Below, piece after piece: positions 21,875 to 32,133 of a DNA stretch of 64,000 nt. The notes beneath the pieces are model-generated. The model had not been told where the DNA came from and searched no databases. It saw only the letters and a program-made list of their open reading frames with translations. The first letter of the stretch is position 1. Each line of letters starts with the position of its first letter. This stretch comes from Lamellibrachia satsuma (lineage: Eukaryota > Annelida > Polychaeta > Sabellida > Siboglinidae), in assembly GCA_033239005.1 (NCBI GenBank), contig BSQZ01000009.1, positions 1,373,752 to 1,437,751 of the forward strand. The letters are read 5' to 3'. The position numbers and the translations under genes were made by a program.

Positions 21875-22349
21875 AACTTCATGTCAGGAAGTATACCCTG
21901 ATTACCAGCGGTCATCACTGCGCATATAATGTTAACAAAAAGGAAGCCACGGCTACGCTGAGACTGATTGTAATGACAGCTTTCCCGCAAAATTCACGGA
22001 AAACTACAACGCGTCAAATCAGCTTCACGGAAACAGGCGCCGTAAACAAAGTCAATCGCCGTGCAATGTTTTCTATCTGGCTGTTGTTGTATGGGCGAAG
22101 AGTTCGCTCATGAAAAACGTACGTATTTTCATGAAACGTGAAACCTTACAAAAACGCCATAAACATAGCAAAACACGTATTTCATGTCTGTATGCATTCT
22201 TATATGTATATCACTAAAGTTACCTGACAATAACCATGTAAACGTGTTAAATTATTACCTTTTTGTCAGAACGCATGTGCTTGTCAAATTTTTGTATAAC
22301 CGGATGTTGTGTAAGCGATATTACCAAACGGGATTCTCGTAGATCAATA
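21875..22349. other. No gene seen
   Basis: Non-coding sequence. Near 22205-22250 it holds the second copy of the dispersed repeat seen at 14390-14430. Confidence 0.4.
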
Positions 22350-22360
22350 CGAACTTCGCA

Positions 22361-24111
22361 GAGGTGGCCGAACCACTAGGAATCCTCACCAGAAAGGATC
22401 AGAAGTTCACATGGGGAAAGGACCAAGAAGAAGCATTCAGAGAGCTGAAGAAGCTCATGACAAGCGCGGAGTTGTGGCATACGCGTCCAGGAACCTCACA
22501 GCAGTAGTGCGGAGATACTCTCAAACAGAGAAAGAGGCGTTGGCACTTGTGTGGGCGTGTGAAAGATTTCACCTATATGTGTATGGACGTGAATTCGAAC
22601 TGGAGACGGACCACAAACCGTTGGAATGCATCTACAGCAGAACATCGAAGCCATCGGCGAGGATAGAAAGATGGGTGCTTCGTCTTCAAGGGTACCAGTA
22701 CAAGGTGATCTACCGGCCAGGGAAAACAAACATTGCTGATGCGCTCTCACGACTAAACCAGACGGCACCAAAAGACAAGAGTGGAGAAGAAATTAAGGTG
22801 GTGCGGATGATTGCTGAGGAAAGCACACCAGTTGCTCTTACAGCACGTGACGTAGAAATTGCATCAGAAGAAGACGCAGAGCTGACCAGTGTGAAAGATT
22901 ACATACAACACGGGAACTGGCATGAATGCAAGATGCCATACTACACGTGTGTGAAGAATGAACTCTGTGTTCTTGGGAAGCTGGTGTTACGTGGGACAAG
23001 GATTGTAATACCACGAAGACTTCGAGATGATGTCCTACACCTTGCTCATGAAGGACACCAAGGGATCGTAAACATGAAACAACGGCTCAGAACCAAAGTC
23101 TGGTGGCCGAGAATGGACAATGATGCTGAGAAAATATACTGAGTCCGCCAGAGCCGATGCAGAGAACTGAACCACCGACAGGACCGTGGCAAGACGTTGC
23201 CATAGACATAATGAGACCTTTGCCTACGGGCGAAAATCTGCTGGTGATAGTTGACTATTATAGTCGATTCTTCGACGTTGTCATCATGCAGTCGACTACA
23301 ACCGAGAAAATCATCGGGGCTTTAATTCCTATCTTTGCCAGATATGGATACCCGTTCTCCGTGAAATCAGACAAAGGCAGTCAATTCCAATCTGAGGAAT
23401 TCAAGAGTTTCTTACTGGAACATGGAGTCGAACACCATACATCTCCACCTTTCTGACCACAAGCAAATGGGGAGGTGGAGAGACAGAACCGAACACTTCT
23501 GAAAGCACTCAAAGTGGCTCATGTGGAAGGAAAGGGATGGAAAGGAGAACTCATGAAGTTTCTGTTGGCATACAGAACTACACCACAAGTCAAAGTTGCC
23601 AGAACTTCGAAGTTACAAAAACATTCTGGACGAGAATGTTCGAGACCGTGATTGGAACCACAAACTAACTGCCAAAGCATATACAGATAGCAGACGTGGA
23701 GCCATGTTAAGCCCATTGTTACCTGGAGAACAAGTTCTACTAAAGAACATAAAGACATCCGGAAAACTGTCAACCAACTTTAAGCACACTCCGTTCACAG
23801 TCGAAAAGAACGAAGGTCAAGAACTGACAGTGAGATCACAGGACGGTGTTGAGTACAGGAGAAACAGCTCGTTCGTGAAACCATATACAGCCACTGAAGG
23901 AACAACTTCATCAACAGTGAACCAAAGCTTTTCTGTGCCTGATTGTGCAGAAACAGGAGGATTGCAGGCCAATAAAGAGGATTGCAGGCCAAGGAAGTCA
24001 CCAAGCATGAGTACTCCGATGAAGACACCAAACTTGGGATCACCGCATCGAACAAGGTCGAAACGTTTGGTGAAGGTACCTGTGAAGTACCAAGACTATG
24101 TAGTGAAATAA
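22361..24111 (+). pseudogene. Gypsy pol: RT end, RNase H, integrase
   Basis: It starts with the RT C-terminus (TRKDQKFTWGKDQEEAF). It then jumps, by a deletion at a GCGGAG microhomology near 22465, into RNase H at VVAYASRNLTAVVRRYSQTE, so the N-terminal RNase H Asp is lost. TDHKPL and RPGKTNIADALSR follow. The integrase HHCC finger is cut short after TKVWWPRM; the Cys pair is missing. The core runs from GPWQDVAIDIM (first Asp) through VKSDKGSQF (second Asp), then a TGA at 23454-23456, then QANGEVERQNR (Glu). A frameshift near 23595 leads to the C-terminal domain ending RLVKVPVKYQDYV. The catalytic triad is visible but the gene has a stop, at least two frameshifts and two deletions. Confidence 0.88.
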
Positions 24112-24368
24112 AGTATGCACGTCAGATACTGAGGTGAGCCTAGCGCCCTCAGATAAAGGCTGTGAAAGCCTAGTGACAAATATGTTTGGACTTTAATTGA
24201 CAAATATGTTTGGACTTTAAATGGACACCGTGTGGACTTTAGTAACTAGCTTGGAAGCTGAAGTCTCAACAATTGCGATTGAATTTGTTAAACTAGCTGT
24301 GTAGTACATACTAGTAGTCTAAGTTGTTAATTGCATGTTGGAAGTATAAGTTTAAAGGAGGAAGGGAA

Positions 24369-24481
24369 TGTAGTGTTCGAGTACTGCGAGCGGAAACGTG
24401 AACGATATGTGTTGTGCGCGGTGTAGTGAATATAAATAAATGTGCGTGTTCAGAGTTGGGCTGATTACAAAATACATAACA
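24369..24481 (+). repeat. Gypsy 3' LTR, 113 bp
   Basis: Starts TG (TGTAGTGTTCGAG), ends CA (ATACATAACA), lies directly after a polypurine tract, and contains TATAAATAAA, which could serve as both TATA box and polyadenylation signal. No 5' LTR was found for comparison, so the end is inferred from the TG...CA rule. Confidence 0.7.
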
Positions 24482-24610
24482 CACGTGGCCAGACTTTATT
24501 GTCTGTGCACTTACAAATGGTTTAGCTATGCATATAGAAGAAGATTATTTACACCATTTCGCACATTGATGAGAAGTTAATTAAATAAGCTCAATTGTCG
24601 AAACGGGGCT

Positions 24611-24728
24611 AGTTGAGCCACCCAAGGGAGGGTTAGTTGAACCACCCAAGGGAGGGTTAGTTGAACCACCCAAGGGAGAGTTAGTTGAGCCACCCAAGGG
24701 AGGGTTAGTTGAGCCACCCAAGGGAATG
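24611..24728. repeat. 24-bp tandem repeat, 5 copies
   Basis: The unit is AGTTGAGCCACCCAAGGGAG plus GGTT, with one or two substitutions per copy. The minus-strand frame (TLPWVAQL repeats) is a by-product. Confidence 0.93.
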
Positions 24729-24739
24729 TTTGTTGAGCA

Positions 24740-25400
24740 GCGGTTAAAGAACGAAGACGAGTGTTCTTTACCCCAAAATACATCAAGGAATTATTTTTCC
24801 GAGCAAATTGGGACATCGGATAGCTAGCGGAGTTTTTATGAATTTTTTGTACAAGGCCTACTTAAATTATACAAATAAAGCATTTACGCAACTTATGCTA
24901 CACTGTGGCTCAATTTACCCCACACCAAATGTTAGTTGAGCCAGCTTACCAACCCTATTTGATTCAACTATTTATAATAATCTATGCATGCTAGATATAC
25001 TATCTTGGTATAAAATTATCTACCATTAATCACAGTTTATGTGAGTTAAAACAAGTTTGATTTCAAACATCAAATCAGCAAAAAGAATTTTTAAAAAATG
25101 GCTCAACTAACACTGCCGTCCCCTACAACACATTTCTAGCATCTCGCACGTGAAGCCGTATATTTAATGTACCACAAATATCTCTTGATTTATCGGACAA
25201 CGCGCACTTTATTATGGCCAGGTAGTAAAGAATTGGTTACAAGTTAATTAAGACGAAACAAAAGTCATTGTTTTGACGCTATGCACCTACAAATTTTAAG
25301 TTAATAAAAAAAACTAACCATCTGCAGCTAAAATCAAGAATTTCACGCCTGTTGTTTACTCAGAATATGTTCTACAAGTGAGATATTGATGTCAAATCTT
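24740..25400. other. No gene seen
   Basis: AT-rich non-coding sequence between the 24-bp array and the CA run. Confidence 0.4.
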
Positions 25401-25403
25401 CAC

Positions 25404-25442
25404 ACGCACACGCACACGCACACACACACACACACACACACA
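25404..25442. repeat. (CA)n microsatellite
   Basis: A run of CACACG then CA dinucleotides. Confidence 0.95.
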
Positions 25443-26524
25443 CCGGAGTATTATCTTATTTTAGGGGTGTTTTCTTGGTGGACTAAACCAAGAGACGGTG
25501 ATTGGGGAACTAGTGTCACGTGCTATCCAGAATCAAGGAGTACAAAAAGAGACTGGATATACGTGTGATCATCTCGGTGAGCAGATCACGATGAAATAAT
25601 TTACACAGAAGGGTCGTGAAGGGCACGTATGAGTCAGCCACGTGGAAATTAAGACTGCGTATATAAGTAGAATTGCATATAAGTAGTAGAGACTTAGTTC
25701 CTATCCACCAAACGTACCACGAATCACTTCCGCTTCCGGTTGCGCGCACACATCCAAGAGCGCAACGCCTTCTGGGTACCATAAGCGCCCCCTAGTGACT
25801 GGAGCTAACCCTAACCGTCTAGAGCGCCCCCTAGCGACTGGATTTAATTTTAAACTTATTTTGAATATTTTTTTTTTATGATTTTTATTTTTTTTCATTT
25901 TAGTTTTAACTGCGCGCGCAGCCTCACAACCTTCTGGATAGCCCGAGCGCCCCCTGGCCCGTAACCCTAGAGCGCCCCCTAGCGACTGGAGCTAACCCTA
26001 ACCGTCTAGAGCGCCCCCTAGCGACTGAATTTAATTTAATTTTTTTTTTTTGACATACCGACATACAGCTGAAGTAAGTTATAAACGTGTCAGGACACAT
26101 AATTCCTACAATTTACCCATAATTCCCCTATTCAATAAGAGTACAAGCAAATGTTATTAAATATTTGAAAATAAAGACACAATATTGTCCACAAACGTTA
26201 GACAGAGGACTCTAAAGTCTCTTGTCATACCGACGTACAGCTGACGAATGCTATAAACGTGTCAGGAAATGCTGCTGACGTAATCCGCATACAGAACAAT
26301 ACCAAATAAGGACATGCAGCTGCACCAGACGCGTCGCGGAAAGTGCATCATCAGCATATTGTCGTTATATGTCAATGTTTGAAAATAATGCGCTGTTACA
26401 CTTTACCCATAATTCCTACAATTTACCCATAACTCCTAAAGTTTATCCATGTTAACACCACGCTATATATTCTTAAATAACACGTGTGTATTAATAAGCT
26501 ATACGAAACCTGAGAGCAACGAAA

Positions 26525-26830
26525 GGCGTACTTTCGACCCAGCTCGCTGGCGAAGTCGGCTCATGTTTTTATCAGTAGGCCGGTAGCAGCCGGCTAGAAG
26601 GCGTGTAGATGTAGGCCATGCACAGACGATATCAGTGACCCAACGACCCAGCCCGGCTCATGTTTTTTATCAGTAGACCGCTAGCAGCCGGCTAGCAGGC
26701 GTGTAGAATTAGGTCACATACAGACGATATCAGTGATCCAACGACCCAGCCCGGCTCATGATTTTTATTAGTAGACTGCTAGCAGCCGGCTAGCGGGCGT
26801 GTAGAAATATGCCACGCACAGTCGTATAAC
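26525..26830. repeat. About 100-bp tandem units in the left arm
   Basis: Three units built on CGACCCAGCCCGGCTCATG, then AGCAGCCGGCTAGCAGGCG, then ACAGACGATATCAGTGA. The right arm (about 29225-29420) has only two such units, so the arms differ in unit number. Confidence 0.85.
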
Positions 26831-26929
26831 GGTGTCTCTTAAAGTTAAACTATGTGTTATATAGATATGTTTTAAAAGCGTTCGCTGCATAGGAGTATGT
26901 ATTAGTTACCATTCGTGCAAACAACGACA

Positions 26930-26999
26930 GAGATAAGTCCGGCAGCAGGCATCGCTTTAGATGCACACGCAAATGCACACGCACACACACACACACACG

Positions 27000-27030
<31 letters not shown>

Positions 27031-27050
27031 GCACGCATGCACACACATCA
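26930..27050. repeat. (CA)n/(CG) microsatellite in the left arm
   Basis: CACACG/CACACA run whose mirror (GT)n lies at about 28990-29090 in the right arm. Confidence 0.93.
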
Positions 27051-27239
27051 TGCTTGCTTATATAACACAGTTGTTTTAATAAAGCACACATATGTAGTGT
27101 AGCGTGTTTGTTCATTCACCTAGCTATAAAAAGAACTTGATTTTAGTTTCATACGTATCGTGTTAGTCACAGACCCTTTATATTCTGGTTGACCAGGCGA
27201 GGCAAACTATTACCAACATTATACCTGTCTGGACTTCCG

Positions 27240-28185
27240 CACTGTATGCAGTAACACTCTGCTACCTCCAGCCACATCCTGGCTATTTACACACTACCTC
27301 CATCATACAGTCCTCTGTCTCTCCTACCTCCAGCCACATCCCTGCTCCATACACGCTCCATACAGTCCTCTGTCTCTACTACCTCCAGCCACATTCTGAC
27401 GCATTACACATTGCCTCCACCATAGAGTCCTCTGTCTCCTACCTCCAGCCACATCCTGACTTCCGATACATCGCGTCCACCATACTATCCCCTGTCTCTC
27501 CTACATACAGCCACATCATTGCTCCTGATACATTGCCCCCACCATTATGTCTTCTGTCTCTCCTACCTCCAACTACATCCTGGCTCCTTACACACTGCCT
27601 CCACCATTCAGTCTTCTGTCTCTCCTACCACTAGCCACATCCTGGCTACTTACACACTGCCTCCACCATACAGTCCTCCGTCTCTAGTACCTCCAACCAC
27701 ATCCCTGCTCCTTACACACTGTCTCCGCCATACAGTCCTCCGTCTCTACTACCTCCAACCAAATCCTGGCTCTTTACACATTGCATGCACCATACATTCC
27801 TCTGTCTCTCCTACCTCCAGCCACATCCTGGCTCATAATACATTGCGTCCACCATACAACCCTCTGCCTCGCCTACATCCAGCCACATCCTGGTTACTTA
27901 CACACTGCCTCCAACATACAGTCCACTGTCTTTCCTACCTCCAGCCACATCCCTCCTCCTTACATACTGCATCCGCCATACAGTCCTCTGTTTCTCCTAC
28001 TTCCAGCCACATCCTGGCTCCTGATACATTGCGTCCATCGTACAATCCTCTGTCTTTCCTACCTCCAGCCACACCCTTGCTCTTTACACATTGCCTACAC
28101 CATACAGTCCTCTGTCTCTCCTACCTCCAGCCACATCCTAGCTACTTACACACTGCCTCCACCATACAGTCCACTGACTTTCCTG
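27240..28185. repeat. 62-bp tandem array, about 15 copies
   Basis: The unit includes ACCTCCAGCCACATCCTGGC, TACACACTGCCTCCACCATA and CAGTCCTCTGTCTCTCCT. Copies differ by several substitutions each. The unit is CT-rich on one strand and stop-poor, so a 224-codon frame (27519-28193) is open by chance; 62 is not a multiple of three, so that frame changes phase in each unit and is not a plausible gene. Confidence 0.9.
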
Positions 28186-28810
28186 TATTGTAGGTCCAAG
28201 GACCTACAACTTTATGTATTGTAGGTCAAAAGACCTATAACTTTATGTATTGTAGGTCCAAATACCTACAACTTTATGTATTGTAAGTCCAAGGACTTAC
28301 AACTTTATGTACTGTAGGTCCAAAGACCTGCTACTTTAGGTTTTGTAGGTTCAAGGACCTACAACTTTATGTATTGTAGGTCCAAAGACCTGCTACTTTA
28401 TGTATTGTAGGTCCAAAGACCTGCTACTTTATGTATTGTAGGTCCAAAGAACCTGCTACTTTATGTATTGTAGGTCCAAAAACATACATATTTTTGTATT
28501 GTAGGTCCAAAAACAAGACCTGCTACTTTATGCATTGTAGGTCCAAAGATCTGCTACTTTATGTTTTGTGGGTTCAAGGACCTACAACTTTATGTATTGT
28601 AGGTCCAAAGACCTGCTACTTTATGTATTGTAGGTCCAATGACCTACAACTTTATGTATTGTAGGACCAATGACATACAACTTTATGTATTGTAGGTCCA
28701 ACTACCTACCACTTTATGTATTGTATGTCCAAGGACCTACAACTTTATGTATTGTAGGTCCAAACACCTGCTACTTTATGTATTGTAGGTCCAAACACCT
28801 GCTACTTTAT
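28186..28810. repeat. 31-bp tandem array, about 20 copies
   Basis: The unit is TATTGTAGGTCCAAAGACCT plus GCTACTTTATG. It contains the partial palindrome TAGGTCCAAGGACCTA, so each unit can form a small hairpin. It abuts the 62-bp array directly and ends at the inner end of the right arm. Confidence 0.93.
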
Positions 28811-29035
28811 GACAGGTGTAATGTTGGTAATAGTTTGCTTCGCCTGGTCAATCAGAATATAAGGGGTCTGTGAGTAACACGATACGTATGAAACTAAAAT
28901 CAAGTTCTTTTTATAGCTAGGTGAATGAACAAACACGCTACACTACATATGTGTGCTTTATTAAAACAACTGTGTTATATAAGCAAGCATGATGTGTGTG
29001 CGTGCGTGCGTGTGTGTGTGCGTGTGTGTGTGCGC

Positions 29036-29066
<31 letters not shown>

Positions 29067-30504
29067 TGCGTGTGCGTTTGCGTGTGCGTCTAAAGCGATG
29101 CCTGCTGCCGGACTTATCTCTGTCGTTGTTTGCACGAATGGTAACTAATACATACTCCTATGCAGCGAACGCTTTTAAAACGTATCTATATAACACATAG
29201 TTTAACTTTAAGAGACACCGTTATACGACTGTGCGTGGCCTATTTCTACACGCCTGCTAGCCGGCTGCTAGCGGTCTACTGATAAAAAACATGAGCCGGG
29301 CTGGGTCGTTGGGTCACTGATATCGTCTGTGCATGGCCTACTTCTACACGCCTGCTAGCCGGCTGCTACCGGCCTACTGATAAAACATGAGCCGACTTCG
29401 CTAGCGAGCTGGGTCGAAAGTACGCCTTTCGTTGCTCTCGGGTTTCGTATAGCTTATTAATATACACATGTGTTATTTAAGAATATATAGCGTGGTGTTA
29501 ACATGGATAAACGTTAGGAGTTATGGGTAAATTGTAGGAATTATGGGTAAACTGTAGGAGTTATGGGTAAAGTGTAACAGCGCATTATTTTCAAACATTG
29601 ACATATAACGACAATATGCTGATGATGCACTTTCCGCGACGCGTCTGGTGCAGCTGCATGTCCTTATTTGGTATTGTTCTGTATGCGGATTACGTCAGCA
29701 GCATTTCCTGACACGTTTATAGCTTTCGTCAGCTGTAGGTCGGTATGACAAGAGACTTTAGAGTCCTCTGTCTAACGTTTGTGGACAATATTGTGTCTTT
29801 ATTTTCAAATATTTAATAACATTTGCTTGTACTCTTATTGAATAGGGGAATTATGGGTAAATTGTAGGAATTATGGGTAAACTGTAGGAGTTATGTGTCC
29901 TGACACGTTTATAGCTTACTTCAGCTGTATGTCGGTATGTCAAGAAAAAAATAAAAATTAAATTAAAATTAAATTCAGTCGCTAGGGGGCGCTCTAGACG
30001 GTTAGGGTTAGCTCCAGTCGCTAGGGGGCGCTCTAGGGTTACGGATAGGGTTACGGGCCAGGGGGCGCTCGGGCTATCCAGAAGGTTGTGAGGCTGCGCG
30101 CGCAGTTAAAATTAAAATTAAAATAAAAAAAAATTTTTAAAAATTCATTAAACATTTTTTAAAAATTAAATTCAGTCGCCAGGGGGCGCTCTAGACGGTT
30201 AGGGTTAGCTCCAGTCGCTAAGGGGCGCTTATGGTATCCAGAAGGCGCTGCGCTCTTGGATGTGCGCGCGCAACCGGAAGCGGAAGTGATTCGTGGTACG
30301 TTTGGCGGATAGGAACTAAGTCTCTACTACTCATACATCCACTAAAGTTTAGAAGGAGAAGGAGGAACGGAAGAGAAGTAGCGCTCGAGCACGCGACAGA
30401 GAGGCGCAACGTCGATAGAAAGGGGTAAATGAATGGTAAAATCTAAATGGACTTTCGTCCATTGCGTCAATACTCGTGAGTCAACGAAGCACACGACGAC
30501 GATG

Positions 30505-30615
30505 GACGGCGCGCGGGACGAGGCGGACGGCGCGCGGGGCGTGGCGGACGGCGCGCGGGACGAGGCGGACGGCGCGTGGGACGAGGCGGACGGCGCGCGG
30601 GGCGTGGCGGACGGC
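30505..30615. repeat. 21-bp GC-rich tandem repeat, 5 copies
   Basis: The unit is GACGGCGCGCGGGACGAGGC plus G; alternate units read GGGGCGTGGCG. All frames stay open through it. Confidence 0.92.
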
Positions 30616-30639
30616 ATGTTCCTTGGCTGCAGACGGTTC

Positions 30640-30790
30640 GCTTTTCGACTGCCGACCTTACGCTCTTCGGCAGCGGACGCCACGCTATTCGACTGCAAAC
30701 GGTACGCTCTTCGGCAGCGGACGCCACGCTGTTCGACTGCAGACGGTACGCTCTTCGGTAGAAGACGACCCTCTCTTCAATTGCAGACGT
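30640..30790. repeat. 44-bp tandem repeat, about 3 copies
   Basis: The unit is TACGCTCTTCGGCAGCGGAC, then GCCACGCTATTCGACTGCA, then A/GACGG, degrading at both ends. The 119- to 152-codon frames around it (30433-30934) are low-complexity and not recognised. Confidence 0.85.
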
Positions 30791-31023
30791 AAGCTCTTCA
30801 GCAGTAGACGAGGCGCTCGAAGTGAGACGTCAAAAGGCGACAACATTCCGTTCACGACGACCGAGAAATCATCTCCGTCCCCCGTAAAGACGATCGGTAA
30901 TTGGGACACGCTGCCTCACAAAAGGCAGGCCTAATGAATGGTTTGTAATAATGCAGAGACTCGACTGTGAGGGCGGAAACCCCGCCAATGGATCCTCCTC
31001 TTCTACACAGTTGCTGCCGTCGA

Positions 31024-31096
31024 GGAGAAGACGAGGAAGGGAGTCGGGGAGAAGACGAGGAAGGGAGTCGGGGAGAAGACGAGGAAGGGAGTCGGG
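31024..31096. repeat. 24-bp purine-rich tandem repeat, 3 copies
   Basis: The unit is GAGAAGACGAGGAAGGGAGT plus CGGG. It sits just beyond the 3' end of the minus-strand LINE. Confidence 0.93.
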
Positions 31097-31109
31097 CGCT
31101 GAATCGTAT

Positions 31110-32133
31110 AATCCTCCGCCCTATTCTTTAAATATTTGTAAATTTTACCCTTAGATGTGTTACTATCCTTAGACATAACCGTTACCTCTGTAAGTTGGTT
31201 CCAGTCATTTACTATTCTTTGACTAAATGAACACTTCCTTAGATCTAGTCTAGAGTCCATTTTAGTTATTTTTAATGGATGCCCTCGTGTTGCATACCGT
31301 GCCTTATCCGTGTCAAAGAAGTCAGTAGGTAGAATGCTTTCTATCCTGTTGAATATTTTGAACACCTCTAGTAGGTCCGCTCTCAATCGCCTAGTCTCAA
31401 GAGTAGTGATGTTTAAAACTCGCAGCCTATTAGAGTAGTCCATACGCCTCAAGTCCGGTATCATCAACGTGGTTGCCTTTCGTTGTACACTCTCTAATAA
31501 GTTTATGTCTTTTTGTTTGAATGGACGCCGTGCCTGAATGCAGCAGTCCAGCTACGGTATAACTAGGGACTTGTATAACTATAGCACTACCTCTTTGGTC
31601 TTTTAGTATTTGATGGCTCTGTTGATCATTTGCCTTCTTGGACTCTTTAGCACACTGCTCGGTTACTTCAAGTTTGTCTGTTATAATCACACATAGGTCT
31701 TTTTCTTCATGTGATGTTTGAATGGGGATCTTCACCCGTAGAATAGTCGTAATGCCTGTAATTGTGGCCATAAAGCACACACTTGTATTTATCTGCATTG
31801 AATAGCATTAGCCATTCTACACTCCACCTATCCATGGTATTAAGGTATATATAAATTACAAATAGAATTGGTCCCAAGACTGATCCTTGGGGACCACCAC
31901 TCTTAATAGGTGACCACCCCGAACTTGTTCCATTTATAACGACACGTTGTACCCTACCTAATAACCATTCCGTTATCCATCTATTTACTTCTCCTCCAAT
32001 TCCATGTTCATTTAGTTTCATTGCCAGGCGGCAGTGTGGGACCCGGTCAAAGGCTTTGCTAAAATCTAAATAAATAGCATCGACCGGCAACCCTTCGTCA
32101 ATACAAATTCGAATAACATCCACAAGAGCATAA
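31110..32133 (-). pseudogene. CR1-like ORF2, RT second half and C-terminus
   Basis: The minus strand reads IDEGLPVDAIYLDFSKAFDR, the RT block with the first catalytic Asp, then GPQGSVLGPILFVIYI. The next motif, with the catalytic DD pair, is missing: the frame jumps straight to MDRWSVEWLMLFNADK, so a deletion removed the active site. After two frame changes it shows NITTLETRRLRADLLEVFKI and CSFSQRIVNDWNQL, the usual C-terminal motifs of CR1/L2 elements. Confidence 0.85.

Larger units (their letters stand above)
22350..24481 (+). mobile_element. Gypsy LTR retrotransposon, 3' half with LTR
   Basis: The order is end of RT, RNase H, integrase zinc finger, integrase core, polypurine tract and 3' LTR, the normal Ty3/gypsy order. 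The 5' half is missing. The polypurine tract AAAGGAGGAAGGGAA (24354-24368) directly precedes the LTR start TGTAGTG. Confidence 0.9.
25682..30331. mobile_element. 4.65-kb foldback element with 1.5-kb inverted arms
   Basis: The left arm (25682-27229) and right arm (28811-30331) are reverse complements over almost their entire length. Outer ends read AGTAGTAGAGACTTAGTTCC on the left and its complement, ending CTCTACTACT, on the right. Inner ends meet at ATACCTGTC and GACAGGTGTA. The arms hold internal tandem units, CA/GT runs and several copies of AGCGCCCCCTAGCGACTGG next to CTAACCCTAACC. The core is two satellite-like arrays. No transposase is encoded. No exact target duplication could be fixed. 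Long structured inverted arms around a repetitive core describe Foldback-type elements; the superfamily is not known. Confidence 0.85.

Noticed and set aside
25800..25830. Telomeric repeat (CTAACCCTAACC)
   Set aside because: Only two units per site, embedded in the foldback arm and repeated with the arm; not a telomere.
27519..28224. 224- and 147-codon open frames
   Set aside because: They cover a 62-bp tandem array whose unit is not a multiple of three, so the protein has no stable repeat; no domain is present.
30433..30934. Overlapping 119- to 152-codon frames on both strands
   Set aside because: They translate 21-bp and 44-bp tandem repeats; low complexity, with all frames open.
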